Below, piece after piece: positions 1 through 6,022 of a stretch of 7,856 nt of DNA (position 1 is the first letter of the stretch; each line of letters starts with the position of its first letter). This DNA is from Halomonas sp. (GTDB taxonomy: Bacteria > Pseudomonadota > Gammaproteobacteria > Pseudomonadales > Oleiphilaceae), in contig SLIH01000259.1 of assembly GCA_007135745.1 (NCBI GenBank), positions 1 to 7,856 of the forward strand, written 5' to 3'. A program made the position numbers and the translations under genes. The notes beneath the pieces are model-generated. The model had not been told where the DNA came from, made no database searches, and saw nothing but the letters and a program-made list of their open reading frames with translations.

Positions 1-160
1 CGCGAGGCATTCCACCGATCGTCAGCTCCCCCTCAAAATTGGGGTACATGGCCATACCGCCCTCCACCCGATCGGGGGTGGCGGACTGTGCCATCAACAG
101 GGACGGAGTGCCGGCCAGCACGAACACACCGAGAACAGAGAACCAGGATAAGCGTTTCAC
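1..160 (-). CDS. Exported protein of unknown function, N-terminal part (runs off the window)
   Basis: The minus strand reads from a GTG at 160-158 without a stop to the window edge, giving 53 complete codons. The start is chosen because GGAGGGG lies at 170-164, about 5 nt upstream, and because the product begins with a textbook Sec signal peptide: MKR, then a hydrophobic core (LSWFSVLGVFVLAG), then a probable cleavage site around LLMA|QSA at residues 24/25. The visible mature part (residues 25-53) is short, rich in Gly and Met, and contains NFEGELTIGG, which could be a first beta-strand. I do not recognise the family. It acts in the periplasm or outer membrane by inference from the signal peptide. 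The open frame on the same strand around 33-305 is a different reading frame with no RBS or signal peptide. Confidence 0.72.
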   Translation of the reverse strand, partial: MKRLSWFSVLGVFVLAGTPSLLMAQSATPDRVEGGMAMYPNFEGELTIGGMPR

Positions 161-227
161 AAGCCCCTCCAGGATGCCTTCGAGATTGCGAAGCGACACA
201 GCGCCCCGGCACTGATGCACTTCGCAG

Positions 228-260
228 CTTCCGCCTGATAATAGGTACTAACTTCCGCCT
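228..260 (-). promoter_or_regulatory. Weak promoter region with a 9-bp direct repeat upstream of the 160-1 gene
   Basis: On the minus strand, AGGCGGAAG occurs twice (260-252 and 236-228) with a 24-nt period. Between the copies is TATTAT (243-238), a possible -10 box; the matching -35 position reads TATTCA, which is poor. The repeat brackets the -10 candidate, so it could be a regulator site or chance. The rest of 161-331 shows no gene. Confidence 0.25.
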
Positions 261-331
261 TGAATAGCCGTCACTGGCCACCGCGTGCTGCCGTTCACAT
301 TGCACTGAGGCGCCTGCACCGAGGGATGAGC

Positions 332-363
332 AAAAAAAAGCAGCCCCGGAGGGCTGCTTTTTT
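332..363. terminator. Bidirectional intrinsic terminator
   Basis: A 13-bp perfect stem (334-346 with 351-363) has GCAGCCC/GGGCTGC at its core, a CGGA loop, and A/T tracts on each side, so it reads as stem plus U-tract on both strands. It lies about 58 nt past the stop of the minus-strand gene ending at 422, which it probably terminates. Confidence 0.9.
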
Positions 364-421
364 CGACTGCAAGCAATAGAACGTTGTGCCCTACGCCTGC
401 TACCGCCTTCAGGCTGCGGCT

Positions 422-958
422 TTAGAAATACAGGTTGAACATCACGTTCGCGCTACCCAGCGTGAACTGTGTGTCAGCGTCACCACCCGGATCGGTGATG
501 TCGAGGCCCAGCTGACCACTGACAGAAAATCCGTCAGTAATCATGGCCTCTGCGCCGAAGAAGCCGCCCAAACCAAAGCCGGTTTCTTCTGCACTGATGA
601 TGCCTGCTGCACCACCCAGGAACGGCCTTACATTGTCTGAAATGTTCTGCATGTAGTAGCGCATACCACCGCCAATGGTCAGCTGGGTATCCGCATCACC
701 GCCCGGATCGTTAATAGAACCAAAGGCGAAGGGCATGAGCTCCTCACTCATCCGTATACCCACCATGTAGTCAGGGGCACCCACGGAAGGAACAGAAGGA
801 GCAGCCTGGCCTGGCATGCTCGGCATCGCCGCCGAACCACCGAAGGGGTTAAAGCCCAACATAATGTTGTTATCCTGAGCCGCAACATTCCCTGAAGCAG
901 TAAGCGCGGCACCAACTGAAATAGCAATCAGCGTTTTCTTGATTTTCTGGGTTTTCAT
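422..958 (-). CDS. Outer-membrane beta-barrel-like protein with internal DPGGDADTQ duplication
   Basis: The product is 178 aa. It starts with a Sec signal peptide (MKTQKIKK, then a hydrophobic core, cleavage near NVAA|Q at 27/28), followed by a Pro/Met/Ser-rich linker at residues about 44-60. Gly-rich alternating strands follow and the protein ends in FNLYF, the terminal aromatic typical of barrels inserted by the Bam complex. DPGGDADTQ occurs at 84-92 and again at 156-164, each followed by a hydrophobic/Thr strand start. I chose ATG 958 because it gives a compact signal peptide and has GGA 9 nt upstream; ATG 967 (adding MSN) is the alternative, and the frame also stays open upstream to 1054 without a signal peptide. 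At 178 aa it could be a small 8-stranded barrel. No strong promoter is visible in the 156-nt gap to the DUF1244 gene, so cotranscription with it is possible. The function is unknown. Confidence 0.8.
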   Translation of the reverse strand: MKTQKIKKTLIAISVGAALTASGNVAAQDNNIMLGFNPFGGSAAMPSMPGQAAPSVPSVGAPDYMVGIRMSEELMPFAFGSINDPGGDADTQLTIGGGMRYYMQNISDNVRPFLGGAAGIISAEETGFGLGGFFGAEAMITDGFSVSGQLGLDITDPGGDADTQFTLGSANVMFNLYF

Positions 959-1114
959 ATTTGACATTCCGTAGTCTTCAATGACTTTGACCCCGGCAAG
1001 CTGGATTCTTGGAACCCTCAGTCCGGGAGGAGTTACCTGAAAGTTCATCGCCAATTCATGGCAACCTCGCCATTCTCTGGTTTTTTTCGTTTTGCTTCAA
1101 GACGCTCAGCGGAT

Positions 1115-1396
1115 TCATGAACTCTTATCGAAGGCAGCAAGCTGCTCCGCACTCGCCTCGTTCTGATACCTCGCCTTCCACTCTGAATAAGGCATCCCGT
1201 AAATGATCTCCCGCGCCTGCTCATAATCCAGGGATTCGCCATGCTCCTCCGCGGCGGCCACATACCACTTGGCCAGGCAGTTACGACAGAACCCGGCGAG
1301 ATTCATCAGGTCGATGTTCTGCACATCCTTGTTATTGTCCAGATGCTCCAACAGTCGGCGGAACACCGCCGCTTCAATTCGTGTCTGCTGCTCCAT
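1115..1396 (-). CDS. DUF1244 family protein
   Basis: The product is 93 aa and matches my memory of the DUF1244 family almost end to end: the RRLLEHLDNNKDVQNIDLMN block at residues 13-32, AGFCRNCLAKW at 34-44 with a CxxC pair (C37, C40), and REIIYGMPYSEWKARYQ at 62-78. Length is normal for the family, which is small, soluble, widespread in Proteobacteria, and of unknown biochemical role. The CxxC suggests metal or redox chemistry, but that is inference. The start ATG at 1396 follows GGAGG (1408-1404) by 7 nt. It begins 24 nt after the stop of the upstream 344-aa gene, so the two are very likely one transcript. It ends in TGA at 1117-1115. Confidence 0.93.
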   Translation of the reverse strand: MEQQTRIEAAVFRRLLEHLDNNKDVQNIDLMNLAGFCRNCLAKWYVAAAEEHGESLDYEQAREIIYGMPYSEWKARYQNEASAEQLAAFDKSS

Positions 1397-1420
1397 GATC
1401 GCCTCCTTCCCTCATCCACC

Positions 1421-2455
1421 TCAGTGGCTTTGCAACAATGCCTGAACCTCTTTGCTTTCATAAAAACGCTGCAGCCGACGCCGCAGAATCTCCTCAAGCA
1501 GGCCATTGGCCCGCAGGGCATCAGTAACGCGTGGCAGCACCGCAGCCACTTCGGTCATGACAGTTTCCGTTTCGATATTGAACTCGTCGGCCAAAGTCGT
1601 CAGCGAATAATCCCCATACTGCTGAAACAGATTCTCCACCACTGTTTCATAACAATCCCGGAAGTAGTCGGTTTTTCGGAATGCCAGCCAGAAATCGTAA
1701 CCCATCACCACGAACTCGCTCCACTCCACCTCTCCCAACCCGGACTGGAGGTCCTGGAGCGTCTTGTCGGAGAAGCTGTCCCAGGCGTCCATCAGGCTCA
1801 CCTTGAGCTCCTCCTCGGTCAGATTCTCCGCCAGAAAGTCCGCACTCTGTCGGACCATCCCCTCAACATTCCGAGCAATATAACTCTTAACGCTTTTCTC
1901 CCAGGCCTCATCCAATCCGGAAACAGCCTTGTTGAGCATTCGGGAACTGAAGCGCAATGCGGAGCTGATCCCCGGAACATTTTTGCTCAGAAGGTTTTCC
2001 TCATAAATGTAGCGAACAATCCCCTGGTACAGAAGATTGGCCACCAGCTCCTTGTAGACGGGCTGTTCCAGCACACGGTCAATCAGCTCCTGGCGCTGTT
2101 CCCGCAGCAGAAGCAGCTGATCAATCAATTCCTCCATCCGCTCACGGCTGAGAAGATCATCCGGGGTTACACTGAGATGGAAATCAGATCCAACAATATC
2201 GTTGGTAAAATCCGCCGCCATCTCGGGAATAATGGCCGGCATATCCCGCTCCACCACATGGCGCCGGATGATCCCGTTGACGGTATCGGGGTCGATTATA
2301 TCCCTCAGTCGCAGCGCCTCGCCGGCCTTAAACGCCAGCTGTACATCCTCGCGCAGATCTTCCTTCAGTTCTTCTCCAGTCAGATGGTCCATCTCATGCT
2401 GTATGTGCAGCTTGAGGAGAGCCTGACTCAGATCCTGTCCTTTTTCATGGCTCAT
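1421..2455 (-). CDS. Conserved-looking cytosolic helical protein of unknown function
   Basis: The product is 344 aa, acidic, with no signal peptide or membrane segment. I do not recognise its family. It looks almost wholly alpha-helical: an acidic N-terminal third (residues 1-80), a Leu/Glu/Arg-rich stretch at about 98-130 (RERMEELIDQLLLLREQRQ) that could form a coiled coil, a middle region rich in aromatic residues around 245-282 (VVMGYDFWLAFRKTDYF), and a basic amphipathic C-terminus (LLEEILRRRLQRFYES at about 319-334). The only cysteine is C268. The ATG at 2455 has AGGGAG about 10 nt upstream. It is followed after 24 nt by the DUF1244 gene with a strong RBS, which suggests an operon and a possible functional link. 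The 419-aa open frame on the opposite strand is antisense to both genes and is not a gene. Confidence 0.85.
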   Translation of the reverse strand: MSHEKGQDLSQALLKLHIQHEMDHLTGEELKEDLREDVQLAFKAGEALRLRDIIDPDTVNGIIRRHVVERDMPAIIPEMAADFTNDIVGSDFHLSVTPDDLLSRERMEELIDQLLLLREQRQELIDRVLEQPVYKELVANLLYQGIVRYIYEENLLSKNVPGISSALRFSSRMLNKAVSGLDEAWEKSVKSYIARNVEGMVRQSADFLAENLTEEELKVSLMDAWDSFSDKTLQDLQSGLGEVEWSEFVVMGYDFWLAFRKTDYFRDCYETVVENLFQQYGDYSLTTLADEFNIETETVMTEVAAVLPRVTDALRANGLLEEILRRRLQRFYESKEVQALLQSH

Positions 2456-2626
2456 CGTGTATGGGCTCCCTGGGTTGGCGGCTCAATGACGGCACCATAG
2501 CACGGCGCGCATCGGACCGATATTGCCTCTGAACCGCATCCGAAACGTCAGCGGGGCAACCGGGAACCATAATGCATCCTCCCCATCGACAACCCCATGC
2601 ATGGCTCGCATTTTCAACCGCTTAAA

Positions 2627-2655
2627 TTGACATCCATCGCCGCAGTGACTATACA
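2627..2655 (+). promoter_or_regulatory. Strong sigma70 promoter for the 2702 barrel gene
   Basis: TTGACA (2627-2632, perfect -35) is followed by a 17-nt spacer and TATACA (2650-2655, 4 of 6 matches to the -10). Transcription would start near 2662, giving a leader of about 40 nt to the ATG at 2702. Confidence 0.82.
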
Positions 2656-2701
2656 TCCTAAGCATGGGAACCCGCGTTCAAACCGGACATGAGGCGTATC
2701 A

Positions 2702-3283
2702 ATGAAAAAAGTCCTGCCCGCGCTCGTAATAACGGCCATGGCTCTCCCTTTTAATGCTGCGGCGGCCAACCAAGACCATGAATACCCATACGTTGGCGTT
2801 GCGGGCGGCATAGCCCAGCTGGATGACCTGTGCGATGACGTTGAAGGCAGCTGCGACGATGATGTGCTTTTCTACCGCATCTACTCGGGAGCGCGCCTTC
2901 TGCCCTACTTCAGTTCAGAAGTCGGGTACACCCACATGCGCAAATTCGGTGTCAGCGGCTTCCGCGTACGTCCTCAGGCAATTGATGTAACAACCAACTT
3001 CATTCTGCCCCTGGCCCGGAATCTGGATGTATTTGCCAAGGCGGGCGCCTTTGCATGGCGCACTACCGTGGATGTGGATACTGAAGAATTCCCAGACTCC
3101 GAGGGCCTGGACGGCAGCTCCAACGGTGTGGACTTCAAGACCGGACTTGGCCTTCGAATCGGTCTGATAGGCAACATGTCCCTGCGCGCGGACTTCGACT
3201 ACATTCCCAGCTTCGGCAGCTCGGATATCGGCGGCACCGATGATCTGTATATGTTCGGTGGTGCACTCGAATTCCAGTTCTGA
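2702..3283 (+). CDS. Outer-membrane beta-barrel protein, OmpA-like/OMP_b-brl type
   Basis: The product is 193 aa. It has a signal peptide (MKKVLPALVITAMALPFNAAA, cleavage near residues 22/23), then YPYVGVAGGIAQ at 29-40, typical of the first strand of an 8-stranded barrel of the OMP_b-brl superfamily. Alternating amphipathic strands follow, including FSSEVGYTHM and LSLRADFDYIP-like segments, and it ends in ALEFQF with the C-terminal Phe expected for Bam-dependent insertion. An acidic loop at about 41-54 holds the only two cysteines (C44, C51), which may form a disulfide. GAGG at 2691-2694 lies 7 nt before the ATG. It is transcribed alone, from the near-consensus promoter at 2627-2655 to the terminator at 3307-3335. 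Specific function is unknown; a structural or adhesin-like surface role is a guess. Confidence 0.9.
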   Translation: MKKVLPALVITAMALPFNAAAANQDHEYPYVGVAGGIAQLDDLCDDVEGSCDDDVLFYRIYSGARLLPYFSSEVGYTHMRKFGVSGFRVRPQAIDVTTNFILPLARNLDVFAKAGAFAWRTTVDVDTEEFPDSEGLDGSSNGVDFKTGLGLRIGLIGNMSLRADFDYIPSFGSSDIGGTDDLYMFGGALEFQF

Positions 3284-3306
3284 GGCGATCCCCCTGAAAA
3301 AAGACA

Positions 3307-3335
3307 AAAAAGAGCAGCCTGAGGCTGCTCTTTTT
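3307..3335. terminator. Bidirectional terminator between convergent genes
   Basis: A 13-bp perfect stem (3307-3319 with 3323-3335) has GAGCAGCC/GGCTGCTC at its core, a TGA loop, and A and T runs at either end. It lies 23 nt after the 2702 gene's stop and 38 nt after the convergent minus-strand gene's stop, so it can serve both. Confidence 0.92.
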
Positions 3336-3373
3336 GTTTCCCATCCAGGTGCCACGGCACCCTGAATCCGGCT

Positions 3374-4081
3374 TCACCGGCGACGGCGCAGACCAATCGC
3401 TGCCAGCCCAAGCGCCATAAGACCAAGTGTTGCGGGAGCTGGAACCGGGGTAGGGGCATCCGGACGCATCACCATAACGTCCTGGGTTCCCTTGGCACTG
3501 AGTACGCTCAGAGAGTAGGTGCTTTCATAACTCCAGAGATCATTCAGCCAGCTGTTTGCCGTCTCGACAACATCCGGACTGAAGTTTTTGGTCCGGAACT
3601 GACCATCGGTGACATTGGGTGGCATATCAATGCCTTCATAGAGAAGCTCCCAGAGGCCCAACTGAAAGGCAGCGGACGTGGTGCTGTCCTGAACCTGATC
3701 CCGGAAACCAGTGTAAAAACGTCCGACAGCATCCAGCTGCAGTCCACCACTGAAATTCTCATCAAAATAGGTTTCGGCATCCACAACGCTGTATTCCACA
3801 ACGCTGCTCTGATCCAGAATGGTTTCAATTTCCACACAGAAGGCTTCCAGTGTGCCCTCCCAGAAATCATCACTCCCGCCCTGAACGTTGCTGGTTTCGA
3901 AGCTGAACATTCCCGCGCTGACGCCCGTCCAGCTGCTGCCCCCGGACGAAATGGCACCACTGTCAGACCCCTGGGCGAAGCCCGCATACTCGGCCTCAAG
4001 CGACACGGGCGTTGCCTGGACGGCGCTGGTTGAAACCGCCAGACTTACACCGATTACCATTGCTTTGAAACTACCGCGCAT
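3374..4081 (-). CDS. PEP-CTERM sorting-domain protein with thioester-domain-like Cys/Gln motifs
   Basis: The product is 235 aa. The signal peptide is at residues 1-23 (SAVQA|TP). The C-terminal tripartite signal at about 213-235 has the VPAPATL motif, a hydrophobic Gly/Leu/Ala helix and a terminal RRRR cluster. This is the PEP-CTERM signal recognised by an exosortase at the inner membrane, which precedes export to the surface or exopolysaccharide matrix. In the middle, EAFCVEIE (79-86) holds the only cysteine (C82), and SAAFQLGLWELLYEG (136-150) holds Q140. This spacing and context resemble the Cys-Gln thioester domains of surface adhesins, which is my inference. ATG 4081 is chosen because AAGGAG lies 6 nt upstream and the signal peptide starts there; the open frame extends to 4318 without sense. 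A sigma54-type promoter precedes it. No exosortase gene is in the window. Confidence 0.9.
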   Translation of the reverse strand: MRGSFKAMVIGVSLAVSTSAVQATPVSLEAEYAGFAQGSDSGAISSGGSSWTGVSAGMFSFETSNVQGGSDDFWEGTLEAFCVEIETILDQSSVVEYSVVDAETYFDENFSGGLQLDAVGRFYTGFRDQVQDSTTSAAFQLGLWELLYEGIDMPPNVTDGQFRTKNFSPDVVETANSWLNDLWSYESTYSLSVLSAKGTQDVMVMRPDAPTPVPAPATLGLMALGLAAIGLRRRR

Positions 4082-4131
4082 AAAATACTCCTTCCTGATG
4101 CTTATGCTGCTTATTTGTCTGCGGATCTTTA

Positions 4132-4147
4132 AGCAAAGTTCCAGCCA
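4132..4147 (-). promoter_or_regulatory. Sigma54 (-24/-12) promoter of the PEP-CTERM gene
   Basis: The minus strand reads TGGCTGGAACTTTGCT (4147-4132). The invariant GG (4146-4145) and GC (4134-4133) are separated by exactly 10 nt, with TGGC and TTGCT flanks as in the RpoN consensus (TGGCACG-N4-TTGCW). The start would fall near 4121, leaving a leader of about 40 nt before the ATG at 4081. Sigma54 with the PrsK/PrsR two-component system is known to control PEP-CTERM genes in other Proteobacteria, which supports the call. Confidence 0.75.
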
Positions 4148-4200
4148 ATCAGTGAAACCCGACTTAAAAACAGAAGCCTGCGGTTCGATTCCAGGCATTG

Positions 4201-4228
4201 TTACCGAGCCAGATTGCCAAACTGTAAT
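4201..4228 (+). promoter_or_regulatory. Possible sigma70 promoter of the MFS transporter gene
   Basis: TGTAAT (4223-4228) matches five of six -10 bases; TTACCG (4201-4206) is a poor -35 at 16 nt. The leader to the GTG at 4342 would be about 105 nt. This is the best candidate in 4082-4341 but is not convincing on its own. Confidence 0.3.
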
Positions 4229-4231
4229 TTT

Positions 4232-4239
4232 TGTCGACA
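4232..4239. promoter_or_regulatory. TGTCGACA palindrome, candidate enhancer-binding-protein site
   Basis: A perfect 8-bp palindrome is centred about 115 nt upstream of the predicted sigma54 start of the PEP-CTERM gene. That is the usual distance for an NtrC-family activator site. It is a single short palindrome, so the assignment is inference. Confidence 0.3.
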
Positions 4240-4341
4240 CCGCCAAAATCCGGGTACGGCGTTTCACGGATGGCCACACCCTACCCATTCGGCTAACCTG
4301 CCCTGTCTTGGTGCGCAATCACGACTGAAGCGGGAGGCTGT

Positions 4342-5529
4342 GTGACAGGTCAGAACAAATCGCTGCAACAGGATATTGGCCTGCTCGTTCTGCTCTGGTT
4401 CACCGGCCTCTATCTGCGCCTGCCCATACTCGTGGCTCCCCCACTGGCTCCATTTATAGGCTCGGATCTGGACATGTCCCAGGCACAGATCGGGGCGCTG
4501 ACGACTCTGCCTGTCTTTATGCTGGCACTGGGTGCATTACTGGGCTCGCTCCTGATCATGCGCGTGGGCCCCCGCAATGCGTTGGCCGGAGCTCTGGCCC
4601 TGGTCGCCCTCGCCTCCGCAGCGCGCGGCACGGCACCCGACAGCCTGATTGTGCTTCTGTTCAGCGGCATTATGGGGCTGGGCATCGCCATCATGCAGCC
4701 TTCACTGCCCGCACTGTTGCCACGGTGGTTCACGCCAGGACGTATCGCACTGGCAACCGCCTGCTACATGAACGGGATGCTGATGGGGGAATTCATAGGG
4801 GCTGGCCTGACCCTACCGGTCATCATGCCTCTTGCTGATGGGAGCTGGCGGCTGACGCTGGCAATCTGGTCACTTCCCGCACTGCTGGTGGCGGCAGCGC
4901 TGCTGATACCCGGTAACGGCAGCCCGGCCCCTGCCGGCCCACCGCGCTGGCTTCCGGACCCCCGCGATCCGCTGATGTGGAAAATGGGGCTGCTGCTGGC
5001 GGGAACCGCCTCGCTTTTCTTCGGCACCAATGCCTATATGGGCAGCGTGCTGGAAGCCCGCGGTGAAGCCGAGCGCCTAGACAGCGCCCTGTTCTGGTTC
5101 AACATAGCGCAGGTTGCCGCATCGCTGTTCATGATGGGAATGGCTGGGCGCTGGGTGGCCCGTCGCGGCCCAATTCTGTTCAGCGCCACCACGAGCGTCC
5201 TCACCATGCTGGGCTTTCTTCTGATCGACGGGTGGGTCGGCGTGGTTTTCGCGTTTGCTGTCAGCTTCTTTGCCGGGATACTGTTGATATTGCTGGTGGC
5301 TCTGCCGCCTCAGCTGCTCGACAGCAGCCATTCAGGGCGCCTCTCGGCAGGCAATTTCACCATTGGTTATACGCTGGCCTTCGTCATACCACTACTTGGA
5401 GGCATCCTTGCCGACCTGACCAACAACCCGGTCGTTGCCGTCTGGGTCATCCTTGCGTTTGCGGCAATGACGTTACCCTTCGCCATGCTGTTAAGGCTCG
5501 ACGGCCCGAGCAATAACAAAACGTCCTGA
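4342..5529 (+). CDS. MFS transporter, CynX/NimT-like
   Basis: The product is 395 aa with about 12 hydrophobic segments, the usual size of a major facilitator. The N-terminal block LYLRLPILVAPPLAPFIGSDLDMS...IGALTTLPVF (about 23-59) resembles the conserved start of the CynX/NimT group (cyanate and 2-nitroimidazole transporters). GSLLIMRVGPRNAL (68-81) is the motif A loop after the second helix. A hydrophilic central loop (about 190-212, Pro-rich) separates two six-helix halves. It acts in the inner membrane; the substrate is unknown. The start is GTG 4342, with GGGAGG at 4332-4337 a short 4 nt away; the next ATG in frame (4474) would remove helix 1. It is divergent from the PEP-CTERM gene across 260 bp and convergent with the next gene with only 1 nt between stop codons. 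Confidence 0.9.
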   Translation: MTGQNKSLQQDIGLLVLLWFTGLYLRLPILVAPPLAPFIGSDLDMSQAQIGALTTLPVFMLALGALLGSLLIMRVGPRNALAGALALVALASAARGTAPDSLIVLLFSGIMGLGIAIMQPSLPALLPRWFTPGRIALATACYMNGMLMGEFIGAGLTLPVIMPLADGSWRLTLAIWSLPALLVAAALLIPGNGSPAPAGPPRWLPDPRDPLMWKMGLLLAGTASLFFGTNAYMGSVLEARGEAERLDSALFWFNIAQVAASLFMMGMAGRWVARRGPILFSATTSVLTMLGFLLIDGWVGVVFAFAVSFFAGILLILLVALPPQLLDSSHSGRLSAGNFTIGYTLAFVIPLLGGILADLTNNPVVAVWVILAFAAMTLPFAMLLRLDGPSNNKTS

Positions 5530-5530
5530 G

Positions 5531-5920
5531 TTACCAGGAAGCCTCGGAGCCGCTATTCACGCCCTGATCCTCTCCAGCGGAGTCACGGCGTACATTTTCG
5601 CGCTCGAAACGCCCATCGTCCTGTTGGCCGACGCCAGCCCCATCAATGCGCTCCGGCGGATCCCCCGCCTGAGATCTTGCTTCCTCCAATGCATCATCCA
5701 TGGAGCGATGCTCTTCGGCAGGCGCCGGGGCAGACTCCGCCTGACCAGGCTGCCCTGGCTGTTGTCGGGGTTGTTGCGCGGGGGGCTGCTGCGCGCCCGG
5801 TTGTTGCTGCGCTCCGGGCTGCTGCTGGGCGCCAGGTTGCTGCTGCGCGATCGCCTGCCCGCCGAGAACCCAACACGCAGACAAAGCCACGATAGCAAGC
5901 CCTGAAATATGCCGTTTCAT
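5531..5920 (-). CDS. Exported Gln/Pro-repeat low-complexity protein
   Basis: The product is 129 aa. After a signal peptide come three tandem copies of AQQQPG (residues 25-42) that decay into AQQPPAQQPRQQPGQPGQ (43-60). An acidic, disordered-looking tail rich in Glu, Asp, Arg and Gly follows (61-129) with no recognisable domain. Two processing routes are possible: signal peptidase I at AIA|Q (25/26), or lipoprotein processing at the lipobox LSAC (C16). The hydrophobic WVLGG after C16 makes the former somewhat more likely. ATG 5920 follows GGAGG with a 6-nt gap. It lies 102 nt downstream of csaA on the same strand and may have its own promoter, though none is clear. No family is recognised; a periplasmic or envelope role is inferred only from export. 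Confidence 0.75.
   Translation of the reverse strand: MKRHISGLAIVALSACWVLGGQAIAQQQPGAQQQPGAQQQPGAQQPPAQQPRQQPGQPGQAESAPAPAEEHRSMDDALEEARSQAGDPPERIDGAGVGQQDDGRFERENVRRDSAGEDQGVNSGSEASW
5795..5848 (-). repeat. In-frame 18-bp tandem repeat, three copies, encoding AQQQPG
   Basis: Three adjacent 18-bp units code for AQQQPG three times. Their codons differ at several third positions (Gln as CAG or CAA, Pro as CCT, CCC or CCG, Gly as GGC or GGA), so the protein repeat is better kept than the DNA repeat. A degenerate Gln/Pro continuation runs to about 5741. Confidence 0.85.
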
Positions 5921-6022
5921 CTCAAACCTCCAACATCAGCACCAAGGAAGACGCCCAAAGGGTCTCAACCCATCAACCCGGCTTCAATACCTGGCGCGTT
6001 AAGCGGCTGTAATAATGAAATC

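Noticed and set aside
1040..1070. Short inverted repeat GCCA/TGGC upstream of the 958 gene as an operator, with TTGCCA as a -35
   Set aside because: The arms are only four bases and no acceptable -10 follows TTGCCA at 16-18 nt.
1241..2500. 419-codon open frame on the plus strand
   Set aside because: It is antisense to the DUF1244 gene and the 344-aa gene, has no RBS of note, and its product has no coherent domain; the minus-strand genes have RBSs, and one is a recognised family.
2915..3355. Minus-strand frames opposite the 2702 barrel gene
   Set aside because: They run through the terminator and have no RBS or recognisable product; the plus-strand gene has a promoter, RBS, signal peptide and terminal Phe.
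4172..4215. tRNA T-arm-like sequence (GGTTCGATTCC followed by a CCA-like end), possible attachment site
   Set aside because: The arm pairs only two base pairs in the proper T-stem register and no anticodon or D arm lies upstream; no integrase is nearby.
5490..5508. GCTCG/CGAGC stem at the end of the MFS gene as a terminator
   Set aside because: The stem is five base pairs, lies inside the coding region and lacks a T-tract on either strand.
5624..5905. Plus-strand frames opposite the Gln/Pro-repeat gene
   Set aside because: They are Leu/Arg-rich translations of the antisense of the repeat with no RBS; the minus-strand frame has an RBS and signal peptide.
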